Assembly: GCA_029990175.1 (NCBI GenBank)
Contig: JARKIP010000065.1
Location: 8,126,501-8,190,500, forward strand
DNA: 64,000 nt
Direction: 5' to 3'
Source of the DNA: Petunia secreta
Taxonomy: Eukaryota; Streptophyta; Magnoliopsida; Solanales; Solanaceae
Shown: positions 45,153-55,988 of the stretch, one piece after another
Position numbering within the stretch: position 1 is the first letter of the stretch
Layout of the letters: the number at the start of each line of letters is the position of its first letter
Notes under the pieces: generated by a model
Seen by the model: only the letters and a program-made list of their open reading frames with translations
Database searches by the model: none
What the model was told of the DNA's origin: nothing
Program-made: the position numbers and the translations under genes

Positions 45153-46186
45153 GGCCATTTCGGGCCATTTCGGTTCATAACTTATAAAAATCATTTGGTG
45201 AGCTCTTGAGGCGATTTTTGGGTATTTCTTGAAGACCCAATCATACTTACACTTAAGGTAAGCCCTTTCAATCCATCTTTATGTTGATTAACACAAGAAT
45301 CAAAGGGTTGATTCTTGGAAATGGGTTAGAACCCTAGATTCTTAAGAATTAGGGAAAGACATCGAGCAAGGCTCGCATGTGGAATCTAAGTGTACTTTTG
45401 GACTCACGGGAGCGTGGGGAGTCCGAAAAAGTACATTTTGTAAATTTAGGGCTCGGCCCTACCCGGGGGCATTTTGGCAATTTTTACCCTAGGATGCCTA
45501 TAGGCTTAAATAGCTATAATTGAGCACTCATATGTGCTATATCTTGTCTTAATAGACCTAGTGGAGAGTCCTTCGCGGATAAGGCGAGCGGGAAAGGAGA
45601 TTCTTCCCGGCATTTGAGCCCGAATTTCGAGGTAAGTGAGACTTGACCTCTATTGTGCTTGTGGACTCTTCCTTCATGCTAGTATGCTTCATGTACGCAT
45701 ATATATACCTAACAATGGTTAGGATTAATGATGTGAATTACTTGCTATTATTGTTTGTTATAAATAGCGAGATTGTGACTCGACCGAGGTATGTGCCGGT
45801 CTAAACGCTACGTCGAGGTAGCTTAAATTTATATCGTAGTAACGCTTGCTACGCCATGCTTAGATAGCAAGAACTTGGGACATGGCCGAGGATGTTGCCG
45901 GCATGTCATGATAAATGTCTTGCCGAGGATTTTGCCGGCTTTTGTATGATATTGGTACTTGATTTGTTCACGTGCCGGGTTGGGTAGTGCTGTCTATACG
46001 TAACAGGTTGGACGACATGGGAGTAGGGATTGTACCCCCAAACTGTGGTCGGGTTAACCTTCGCCTTACGTTCAGCTAGCATAATCAACCTGGGTTACGG
46101 TGACTGTGAAATATTATCGTTATTAATATTTCTGTTATTATTTCTGTTATTGTTATTAATGTCGTGGATATTAATACTGTTAGAGG

Positions 46187-46356
46187 GACACTTGACAAGG
46201 GGTGTGGTGTCGCCTATACTATGAGATGTGTCACACTTGACAGGGGGCGTGGTGTGGACACTTGATCTTTGAGATGTGACACACTTGACAGGGGGTGTGG
46301 TGTGGTCACTTGATTTATTGAGATACGACGCACTTGACAGGGGGTGTGGTGCGATC
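46187..46356 (+). repeat. About 50-bp tandem repeat in the Tekay 5' LTR, four units
   Basis: Units contain CACTTGACAGGGGGTGTGGT followed by a variable GTCACTTGATTTATTGAGAT-like part. The same array is at 54261-54430 in the 3' LTR. A larger pair of related segments flanks it (45980-46095 and 46485-46570). Confidence 0.75.
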
Positions 46357-47105
46357 GTAGACAGATTTGAGATGAGCCAACGACTACGGGTCGTTGGTCT
46401 ACTTATTCATGATTGTGATAGTGACTTCGGGTCACGGTATATGGTTGATACTTAGTAGTGGTATTGCTAGTCCATCGTAGGTCTAGGTTAGTCGGCACAG
46501 GAGTAGAGATTGGACCTCCAAACCGCCGCTGAGTTGACCTATGCCTTACGTTGGATGGGCATAATCCTTGAGACTTCTGGTTACTACTTGTGTGTATGGA
46601 ATGTGTTACATCTATTTGTGATTTCACTACTTTATTGTATGATTACTATAGTATGTTATTGCTTATGATGCATGTAGCGACTTGTCCCGCAAGGGTACCT
46701 TAGCGGGCCTGTCGGTGATCTTACTGGGCTTCGGCTCATAACTTACTCTGCTACGTGCGCAGATCCTTCATCCAGTCAGCAGCCCAGACGTTAGCGGTTC
46801 CCGAGGCTTCCGAGACTTTTGATTGAGGTGAGCCGACCACACAGACCGTGGTGGCATACCGCCGGAGTCACTTAGAGATATGACTCAGATTTCTTTGATG
46901 TATATTCATACTTTATTGAGTCACTCTTAGAATGCTCCAATTCTTTTGTGGATATATTCTTTTGGACTTCACACTTTTATATTTATATATCCATTTATGA
47001 TCTTTTCACATTATTGTTCTTTTCCGCATCTTGTTTCATTGGTTCGCCTAGGCAAATGTTGTTTAGGTGCCATCACGAGCCCTTGGAAATTGGGTCGTGA
47101 CAGTT

Positions 47106-47117
47106 TGGTATCAGAGC
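47106..47117 (+). other. Primer binding site, tRNA-Met type (Tekay)
   Basis: TGGTATCAGAGC, the standard initiator-Met primer site of chromoviruses and many copia elements, four bases after the 5' LTR (47102). Confidence 0.93.
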
Positions 47118-47310
47118 CCTAGGTTCTAATTCGAGTCCTAGGAGTCTTGGAGCAGTGTCTGAGTAGAGTCTTGTTTATGGGTATGTTGTCGACCATACTT
47201 ATGAGCGAGAGGCTACAAGGGCATGTTAGGAAATGTTTTCCCTTCGTTTCATCTCTATTCGTGCTGAGTAGCTTATATAGGTGCTGACCCTTTTTCGTGT
47301 ATTGTATCAG

Positions 47311-47880
47311 ATGGCGAGGACGCGAGCATCCTCAGCCAGGAGGGCTACATCTTCTACACCCGCGTCTGCGGGAGAGCCATCAGCACCTACGCAGCCGCCA
47401 GCTGCTAAGAAGACTCGGGCAGGTCACCCGTCAGCCACTAGGCAGGACACAGCTATCCCTGCGGTGTCCGCAGCGACTCTGTCAGCATCTATTCCCCCTG
47501 TGCCTGCTGTTGTGCCAGGCACCGTTGTGATCTCTTCAGAGGAGTATATGAGACTGATGGCCTTGTCTAGCCATCAGGTCCCTGTCAGAGATGATGTTGC
47601 AGCTCCTGTTTCGGCTCCTCAGCCGACCACACCTGTTATGAGCACGCCTACTTCTGAGGCTGCTCCTGATCATATTGCCCAGCCTTCTGCTTCTGCTCCT
47701 CAGGCAGGTCCTGTTATTTCTACTCCTCCTATGGGCACTGAGGAGGTTGCCAAGAGGATAGAGTCATTCATGAAGCTTCAGCCTCCAGAGTTCGACGGTA
47801 CCTCAGCTACATGTACTGCCCAGAGGTACATTCAGAAGTGTGAGTAGATTTTGACAGTTCTTGGTACTAGAGACACCTAA
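47311..47880 (+). pseudogene. Tekay gag N-terminus, interrupted
   Basis: The Met at 47311 (MARTRASSARRATSST) is preferred over the upstream Met at 47281, because the latter lies before a splice-acceptor-like AG that ends exactly at 47310. The N-terminal part is Ala/Pro/Ser/Thr-rich and disordered, followed by the start of the capsid domain (FMKLQPPEFDG). TAG at 47845-47847 and TAA at 47878-47880 break the frame, which then continues unchanged into 47884. Both stops look like point changes. Confidence 0.85.
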
Positions 47881-50754
47881 GGGGTGCAGTGTGCTTCTTT
47901 CAGATTATCGGGAGATGCGGAGACATGGTGGGTCTCCATAATGCGGCAGAGGTCTAGTGACCTCCCTCCTTTGTCTTGGGCTGAGTTCGTGTCTATGTTC
48001 ATGAGCAGGTTCGTGCCCCAGAGTCAGCACGATGCTCAGAGGCGCGAGTTTGAGGGGTTGAGGCAGGGAAACCTGTCTGTTTCAGAGTATGACACCAGGT
48101 TCTTGTGGTTGTCTCAGTTTGCGCCGGCTATGGTGGCTCAGGAGAGGGACAAGGTCCTCCGGTTTGTTGAGGGTCTTCATCCCCGCTTGCAGGTAGCTGT
48201 TGCCCCTGATATGGGCAACAAGTCATATTTTGAGATAGTTAATGTGGCGCGGTGGATGGAGGATATCTTCGCCAGGGCTGACGCAGAGAGGGCGGCCAAG
48301 AGATCGCGTCAGTCTGGTTGGTATAGTGGATCCGCTCAGAGAGGTCAGGGTCATCAGGGCCGTTCTCAGTCTAGGCCCCAGGCTGCTGCTTTGCCTGCCC
48401 AGGATTTTTCTTCAGAGACCCCGAGGCCTCAGTCATCCCAGAGGCGGGGTGGCTCTTCGCAGTCTGGTCCGCCGCAGTGCGGGAGGTGCCATCAGAGGCA
48501 TCATGGGAGGTGTTCGTCTGGAGGTGGTCATGGCAGAGGTGGTAGAGGCGGTAGAGGAGGTAGAGGTGATGGATGTTTTGAGTGTGGGTCTCCAGAGCAC
48601 TATGTCAGGAGTTGCCCTTATGTTTCATCAGGTCGCCAGGGATCCGCAGCTATGGTACCATCTGGTCCTCAGGCCGCCAGGCCCGTTTCTCAGATTCCTC
48701 CTAGACAGCAGTCTCAGAGAGCTCCGGGTTCAGGAGGCTCGGCGCAGGTCTATGCTATGACTCGTCAGGATGCTGAGGCATCCAATGATGTCATCACAGG
48801 TATTATTTCTGTCTGTGGCCGCGATGCTTATGCTCTTATTGATCCGGGGTCTACCTATTCGTATGTGTCGCCGGGATTTGCCCCTTGCTTGGGCAGGGAT
48901 CTGGTCTTCTTAGATGATCCCTTTATGGTTGCCACCCCTGTCGGGTCTTCTATATGTGTAGATAGGGGTTATCGGCAGTGTATGATCTCCATCTGTGGTG
49001 TAGAGTCCTTAGTGGACCTGATGCTGCTCGATATGTCTGATTTCGATGTCATTATGGGCATGGATTGGCTGGCTTCCTGTCATGCGACTTTGGATTGCCA
49101 TGCCAAGTCCATGACGATCGGGGCAGAGGGTGAGTCTCGGGTTGTATGGAGAGGTTCCAGGCCTTCTCCGAAGAGTAGGATCATTTCTTTCTTGGAGGCG
49201 CAGAGGATGATATCTAGTGGGTGCGAGGGATATATTGCTTCAGTTCGGGATGTCCGGGCAGAGGAGTTATCCCTTGACAGAGTTTCGGTTGTTTGTGAGT
49301 ATCCGGATGTGTTTCCTGATGATTTGCCGGGTTTGCCGCCTATGCGGGAGATAGAGTTTTGCATTGATCTATTGCCAGGCACTCAGCCTAAATCTATTCC
49401 CCCGTATCGTATGGCTCCTGTTGAGTTGAGGGAGCTGAAGGAGCAGATTCAGGATTTGCTCGATAAGGGCTTCATTAGGCCCAGTGTGTCTCCATGGGGT
49501 GCCCCGGTATTATTTGTGAAGAAGAAGGATGGCTCTATGCGGATGTGTATTGATTACCGGCAGCTGAATAAGGTTACTATCAAGAATAGGTATCCTTTGC
49601 CGCGTATTGATGATTTATTTGATCAGCTTCAGGGTGCTACCTTCTTCTCGAAGATTGATTTGAGGTCGGGGTATCATCAGTTGAGGATTCGGTCCGAGGA
49701 CGTTTCCAAGACTGCTTTTCGTACCCGATATGGCCACTATGAGTTTCTGGTGATGTCTTTCGGGCTTACGAATGCCCCAGCTGCTTTCATGGATCTGATG
49801 AACCGAGTGTTCAAGGCCTACCTTGACTCCTTCGTCATTGTGTTTATCGATGATATCTTGGTTTATTCGAGGAGCAGGGAGGAGCATGAGCAGCATTTGA
49901 GAGTTGTTCTTCGGACTCTGAGGGATCAGCAGTTGTATGCCAAATTCTCCAAGTGTGAATTTTGGCTCAGTTCTGTATCTTTCCTAGGTCACGTGGTGAC
50001 CAAAGATGGGGTGTGTGTTGATCCGAAGAAGATAGAGGCCATTCAGAGTTGGCCTAGGCCTACTTCTCCTACAGAGATTCGGAGTTTCTTAGGCTTGGCA
50101 GGTTATTATCGGCGGTTCGTCGAGGGGTTTTCTTCTATTTCAGCACCTCTGACGAAGTTGACCCAGAAGAATGTTCCTTTCCTGTGGTCCGATTCCTGTG
50201 AGTCTAGTTTTCAGAAGCTTAAGACTCTGTTGACTTCAGCGCCAGTGTTGGCCTTGCCTAGTGGATCCGGGGGATTCACCGTATATTGTGATGCTTCGGG
50301 TGTTGGCTTGGGTAGCGTTCTGATGCAGGAGGGTAAGGTGATAGCTTATGCCTCGAGACAGCTGAAGGTCCATGAGAAGAATTATCCTGTCCATGATTTG
50401 GAGCTGTTAGCTGTCGTGTTTGCACTGAAGTTGTGGAGGCACTATCTTTATGGCGAGCCATGTGAGATATTCACCGATCATAAGAGTCTCCAGTACTTGT
50501 TCACTCAGAAGGACTTGAAAGGGAGACATCGCCGCTGGTTAGAGCTGCTGAAGGATTATGATCTTTCTATCCGGTATCATCCCGGAAAGGCTAATGTTGT
50601 AGCCGATGCCTTGAGTAGGAAGTCCATGGGTAGCCTCGCCTATCTTGATGCTGATATGTGGCCGTTGGCCAGTGAGTTGCAGGCTTTGTCCATTAGTGGG
50701 GTTCGGTTTGATGATTCTGTTCCAGGCCGGGTGCTTGCATATGTGGGGTCTTAG
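47881..50754 (+). pseudogene. Tekay gag-pol: capsid, knuckle, protease, RT, RNase H
   Basis: A 956-codon frame holds, in order: capsid (FRLSGDAETWW, FVEGLHPRLQ); an Arg/Gly-rich stretch with a C-x2-C-x4-H-x4-C knuckle (CFECGSPEHYVRSC); protease (ALIDPGSTYSYV, MGMDWL); RT with VKKKDGSMRMCIDYRQLNK and the catalytic FIDDILVYS near residue 655; and RNase H (VYCDASGVGLGSV, ending NVVADALSRK). All catalytic motifs are present. A TAG at 50752-50754 separates it from integrase. The initial Met is an alternative GTG codon after the gag stop, not a true start. Confidence 0.92.
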
Positions 50755-51391
50755 TCGTCTTTAGCTTCCCAGATTCGGGAAAGGCAGTTCGAGGATCCTT
50801 ATCTGAGAGATCTCCGGGACAGGGTCCTAAGTGGGGGAGTGTCCTCGTTCGTGATTGGTGATGATGGTGCTTTGCGGCTTAACGACCGGGTATGTGTTCC
50901 AGCTATTGTGGAGCTAAGGCAGATGATTTTGGAAGAGGCTCACAGTTCGAGATATTCCATTCATCCGGGTACTGCGAAGATGTATCATGATCTTCGAGAG
51001 CTGTATTGGTGGAAAGGGATGAAGAGGGATGTTGCTGATTATGTATCTCGGTGTTTGAATTGCCAGCAGGTGAAGTATGAGCACCGGAGGCCAGCCGGGG
51101 TGACCCAGTCTATGCCCATTCCCGAGTGGAAGTGGGAGCAGATCACTATAGATTTTGTAGTTGGTTTGCCGCTGACCGTGGGTAAGCATGATTCGGTGTG
51201 GGTAGTAGTTGATCGACTGACGAAGTCGGCTCACTTCATTCCAGTGAGGACTACTTATACCTCGGAGCGTCTGGCTCGTATCTTCATTGAGCAGATTGTG
51301 AGATTGCATGGTGCTCCTGTTTCTATCATTTCTGACCGAGGTGCTCAGTTCACAGCTCAGTTTTGGAGATCTTTTCAGAGAGAGCTGGGTA
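50755..51391 (+). pseudogene. Tekay integrase, N-terminal and core part
   Basis: After the TAG the same frame continues through the integrase His/Cys finger (HSSRYSIHPG, then CLNCQQVK), the first catalytic Asp (ITIDFVVGLP) and the second (IISDRGAQFTAQF). Near 51391 one base is lost, which moves the catalytic Glu segment into the next frame. Confidence 0.9.
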
Positions 51392-52195
51392 CTGGGTCGA
51401 TCTCAGCACTGCATTTCACCCGCAGACTGATGGCCAGTCTGAGCGGACCATTCAGATCCTCGAGGATATGTTGAGGGCGTGTGCTATTGATTTTGGAGGC
51501 CATTGGGATAGCCATTTGCCGCTAGCAGAGTTTGCGTATAATAATAGCTATCAGGCTTCTATCCAGATGGCTCCGTTTGAGGCATTGTATGGTCGGAGAT
51601 GTCGCTCGCCTATCGGTTGGTTCGAGTCTGGTGAGGTCCAGGTGTTGGGGCCCGATTTGGTGCAGCAGACCTTAGATAAGGTCCGGGTTATTCAGGATCG
51701 ACTCCGCACGGCTCAGAGCCGGCAGATATCGTATGCAGATCGGAGGCGGAGAGATCTTGAGTTCATGGTTGGGGACCGGGTATTCCTCAGAGTGTCGCCC
51801 ATGAAGGGTGTTATGAGATTTGGGAAGAAAGGCAAGCTCAGTCCTAGGTTCATTGGGCCTTTTGAGATATTGGAGCGCGTTGGCGCCGTTGCTTATAGAC
51901 TGGCTTTGCCTCCCTCTCTGTCTGTTCATCCGGTGTTCCATGTGTCCATGCTCCGGAAGTATGTTCACGATCTGTCTCATGTGATCGATATGGCTTCCGT
52001 GGAGGTAGATGGCGACTTAGCTTATTCGGAGGAGCCTATTGCTATTGTGGCTAGAGAGGTCCGTAAGATGAGATCGAAGGTGATCCCGCTTGTGACAGTT
52101 CAGTGGGGGCATCACTCCATTGCCGAGGCCACTTAGGAGCTTGAGTCCGAGATGCGTGAGAGGCATCCGCGCTTGTTCGATGATTCAGGTATGAA
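51392..52195 (+). pseudogene. Tekay integrase C-terminus with chromodomain
   Basis: The shifted frame opens with WVDLSTAFHPQTDGQSERTI, which contains the catalytic Glu, then the GPY/F-type segment (RFIGPFEILERVGAVAYRL) and HPVFHVSMLRKY. It ends with a chromodomain (EEPIAIVAREVRKMRSKVIP, then VQWGHHSIAEAT). A TAG at 52134-52136 replaces a codon, most likely the conserved chromodomain Trp, after which ELESEMRERHPRLFDDSG still matches. Chromodomains of this group direct integration to heterochromatin. Confidence 0.88.
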
Positions 52196-52344
52196 ATTCT
52201 TGTATTTTCTAAGCCTGAATTTGCATTTTTAAGTTTTATTGATTTCGGGTGGTACCGAGGGGTCCTCGAAATTCGTGCCAGCTCCGTGGCTAGTGTGTGA
52301 ATCCTACCTTAGACTTAGGCTCGTCCGAGGACGGCCGAGAGTCT

Positions 52345-52357
52345 AAGTGGGGGAGAA
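52345..52357 (+). other. Polypurine tract of the Tekay element
   Basis: AAGTGGGGGAGAA lies directly before the 3' LTR start TGTAACG. Confidence 0.9.
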
Positions 52358-55176
52358 TGTAACGACCCTCAAATAGTCGTTATGGGATCCGGGACCTCGA
52401 TTTGCGTGTCGACAGTCCCAAAAGCTCTGTTAGGTCATTTATGACCTGTCTGTGAAATCTGAGTCGAAACGGAGTCCGTTTGATAGGTTTTCGAGAAAAG
52501 GATCCGTTTATGAAATTCCGGAAAGGAATTTGGGGTTTCGATAGGTCGTTTTGAGTAAACGAACCCCGATGGAAAATCCGAGCGCACCGTTAGGTCCGTC
52601 TCGTCATTTATGATATGTAGCAACCTTCAAAATTGAAAACGGACCTCGTTTGATAGGACTTTTGATAAAGTCCCCGTTTTGGAAGTTTAAAAGAGTTAAA
52701 AGAGGTTTCCGAGCTCGATTTGAGCAAATGAGCTCCGATGAGAGATCCGAAAGTTCCATTAGGTTCGTATAGTCATTTGTGACTTGTAGCAACTTTCGGA
52801 ATTGGATTCCGAGGTCGTTTGGTTAAATTTCGCTATTTTGGCGAAAGTCGAAAATTGAACCTTTGCCGTGGGACCCACTTTTTGAGTTCTGGAGGTCCGA
52901 ATTGAGTTCTGTCTTGACGAGCATGTCACCCAAGTATTTTATGACTTGTGTGCAAAATTTGGGATCATTCCGAGCTTCGTAGGGTCCCGTTTTGCCCCTA
53001 AAACAGTAGAAAATCTGGTGCGACTTTTCTGTTCTGTTTTGGCGCAAACAGCCGGATAAAAGCTGATTTTTCGGCCAATCCGTAAGGAATTAGGAAAAAC
53101 TCAAAACATGAAAGTTGTAGCCCTTTGAGTTGTGGTTCTAATGGAATCGGTTTCAGTTCATTTGGACATTCCTATCAAAAGTTATGATTTTTTCAAAAGA
53201 AGTTGTCACAGAGGCAAAAAAAAAACTGCTATAAAAGGCCATTTCGGTTCATAACTTATAAAAATCATTTGGTGAGCTCTTGAGGCGATTTTTGGGTATT
53301 TCTTGAAGACCCAATCATACTTACACTTAAGGTAAGCCCTTTCAATCCATCTTTATGTTGATTAACACAAGAATCAAAGGGTTGATTCTTGGAAATGGGT
53401 TAGAACCCTAGATTCTTAAGAATTAGGGAAAGACATCGAGCAAGGCTCGCATGTGGAATCCAAGTGTACTTTTGGACTCACGGGAGCGTGGGGAGTCCGG
53501 AAAAGTACATTTTGTAAATTTAGGGCTCGGCCCTACCCGGGGGCATTTTGGCAATTTTTACCCTAGGATGCCTATAGGCTTAAATAGCTATAATTGAGCA
53601 CTCATATGTGCTATATCTTGTCTTAATAGACCTAGTGGAGAGTCCTTCGCGGACAAGGCGAGCGGGAAAGGAGATTCTTCCCGGCATTTGAGCCCGAATT
53701 TCGAGGTAAGTGAGACTTGACCTCTATTGTGCTTGTGGACTCTTCCTTCATGCTAGTATGCTTCATGTACGCATATATATACCTAACAATGGTTAGGATT
53801 AATGATGTGAATTACTTGCTATTATTGTTTGTTATAAATAGCGAGATTGTGACTCGACCGAGGTATGTGCCGGTCTAAACGCTACGTCGAGGTAGCTTAA
53901 ATTTATATCGTAGTAACGCTTGCTACGCCATGCTTAGATAGCAAGAACTTGGGACATGGCCGAGGATGTTGCCGGCATGTCATGATAAATGTCTTGCCGA
54001 GGATTTTGCCGGCTTTTGTATGATATTGGTACTTGATTTGTTCACGTGCCGGGTTGGGTAGTGCTGTCTATACGTAACAGGTTGGACGACATGGGAGTAG
54101 GGATTGTACCCCCAAACTGTGGTCGGGTTAACCTTCGCCTTACGTTCAGCTAGCATAATCAACCTGGGTTACGGTGACTGTGAAATATTATCGTTATTAA
54201 TATTTCTGTTATTATTTCTGTTATTGTTATTAATGTCGTGGATATTAATACTGTTAGAGGGACACTTGACAAGGGGTGTGGTGTCGCCTATACTATGAGA
54301 TGTGTCACACTTGACAGGGGGCGTGGTGTGGACACTTGATCTTTGAGATGTGACACACTTGACAGGGGGTGTGGTGTGGTCACTTGATTTATTGAGATAC
54401 GACGCACTTGACAGGGGGTGTGGTGCGATCGTAGACAGATTTGAGATGAGCCAACGACTACGGGTCGTTGGTCTACTTATTCATGATTGTGATAGTGACT
54501 TCGGGTCACGGTATATGGTTGATACTTAGTAGTGGTATTGCTAGTCCATCGTAGGTCTAGGTTAGTCGGCACGGGAGTAGAGATTGGACCTCCAAACCGC
54601 CGCTGAGTTGACCTATGCCTTACGTTGGATGGGCATAATCCTTGAGACTTCTGGTTACTACTTGTGTGTATGGAATGTGTTACATCTATTTGTGATTTCA
54701 CTACTTTATTGTATGATTACTATAGTATGTTGTTGCTTATGATGCATGTAGCGACTTGTCCCGCAAGGGTACCTTAGCGGGCCTGTCGGTGATCTTACTG
54801 GGCTTCGGCTCATAACTTACTCTGCTACGTGCGCAGATCCTTCATCCAGTCAGCAGCCCGGACGTTAGCGGTTCCCGAGGCTTCTGAGACTTTTGATTGA
54901 GGTGAGCCGACCACACAGACCGTGGTGGCATACCGCCGGAGTCACTTAGAGATATGACTCAGATTTCTTTGATGTATATTCATACTTTATTGAGTCACTC
55001 TTAGAATGCTCCAATTCTTTTGTGGATATATTCTTTTGGACTTCACACTTTTATATTTATATATCCATTTATGATCTTTTCACATTATTGTTCTTTTCCG
55101 CATCTTGTTTCATTGGTTCGCCTAGGCAAATGTTGTTTAGGTGCCATCACGAGCCCTTGGAAATTGGGTCGTGACA
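52358..55176 (+). repeat. 3' LTR of the Tekay element
   Basis: The partner of 44274-47102. It lacks a 10-bp duplication present there (a doubled CCATTTCGGG near 45155-45170). TATA box at 53230-53236; tandem repeat at 54261-54430. Confidence 0.93.
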
Positions 55177-55975
55177 GTTAAACAAGTGAAATCAACAAAG
55201 AATAAATAATCAGTTATGGGATTCAAAATGTGGAATTCAATCTTCAAACATCAACATTCATGAAACACTCTAACCTTAGAACGAAGGATTTAGCCACGGA
55301 TACTCATAATCACAAGACAATGATTTGATGAAATAATAATAAAATAATTAATAGAAGAAAGAATAGGACTTAAACCCTTGTTCAATGAAGTATGGTGCTC
55401 AAAAATTGCTCCAAAGTCTGAACTCCTCTCAAAAACTAAGTAAAACAGTATTTATAATGTTTACAAAAGTCTAGCAATTAGTTATGCCTAAGCCTAGACG
55501 AAATAGGACTTCCAAAATCGCTCCAGGGGCGCTATAGCTGGCGCCCCGCACCTCAAACCGCGTGAAACCAAGCAGAGGACGTCGAATCTTGCACGTAACG
55601 GCCATGCCGCGTGTCCGAACACGCGGAAGAAAGTTGGGCGCTGCAGTGGGCGCCCCGCTCCCCAAACCGCGCCTCCACTGGGCGCTGTAGTGGGCGCCCC
55701 GCGCCACCTATAGCGCCAGGCTAATTTCGCTGCTTTCGTTGTTCGCAGCTTGCTTCGTTCTGTGCCTTCGCGTGCTCGATCCAATCCTCAATCCAAGTTC
55801 AATCTTTTCTTGCTCGATTATGCTCTTTAAAGCTTCAATTGCACTTCATAACAACCTACAATCATATGACATAAAATCAGTGCAAAATCACATTTATCAA
55901 CTAGAAAACGTGCGAATAAAGTATCCAAACGTGAGGAAATATTAAGGAAATATAGGCATAAAATGCCAAACATCA
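55177..55975 (-). repeat. 3' LTR of Athila copy 2, second part
   Basis: Homology to the Athila LTR resumes at TTAAACAAGTGAAATC and runs to AACATCA, next to the polypurine tract. The GC-rich U3 block (55520-55730) carries three related modules of the form GGGCGCT-N6-GGCGCCCCGC. Confidence 0.9.
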
Positions 55976-55988
55976 CCACCCCACACTT
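55976..55988 (-). other. Polypurine tract of Athila copy 2
   Basis: The minus strand reads AAGTGTGGGGTGG, identical to copy 1. Related tracts recur at 57711-57724 and 57893-57901. Confidence 0.72.

Larger units (their letters stand above)
44274..47102 (+). repeat. 5' LTR of the Tekay element
   Basis: Starts TGTAACGACCC with an immediate hairpin (AACGAC...GTCGTT, 44277-44299) and ends GGGTCGTGACA before the PBS. It contains a TATA box at 45146, donor-like sites at 45258 and 45632, and a roughly 50-bp repeat (46187-46356). Confidence 0.93.
45632..47310 (+). other. Candidate leader intron ending at the Tekay gag ATG
   Basis: Donor CGAG|GTAAGTGAG at 45632 and acceptor TTGTATCAG|ATGGCG at 47310. 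The acceptor has a consensus branch motif CTGAC 24 bases upstream (47284-47288) and a T-rich tract between, and the AG ends exactly at the gag start codon. A second donor, TTAAG|GTAAGC, is at 45258. Splicing would remove the PBS, so this would make a gag-pol messenger and not the genome. Confidence 0.4.
44274..55176 (+). mobile_element. Tekay/Del chromovirus LTR retrotransposon
   Basis: It has long LTRs (2829 and 2819 bp), a Met-type PBS, one gag-pol frame with a chromodomain end, a polypurine tract and TG...CA edges. By eye the LTRs differ by about twenty substitutions plus one 10-bp duplication, i.e. under 1 percent. The insertion interrupts the Athila 3' LTR. No clean 5-bp duplication is visible: CTAATAATT is on the left and GTTAAACAAG on the right, against CTAATAATTAAACAAG in the uninterrupted LTR. 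Gag-pol carries a few lesions, so it is probably not autonomous. Confidence 0.93.

Noticed and set aside
44351..46627. Minus-strand ORFs duplicated at 52435-54701
   Set aside because: Shadows inside the two Tekay LTRs; identical because the LTRs are identical.
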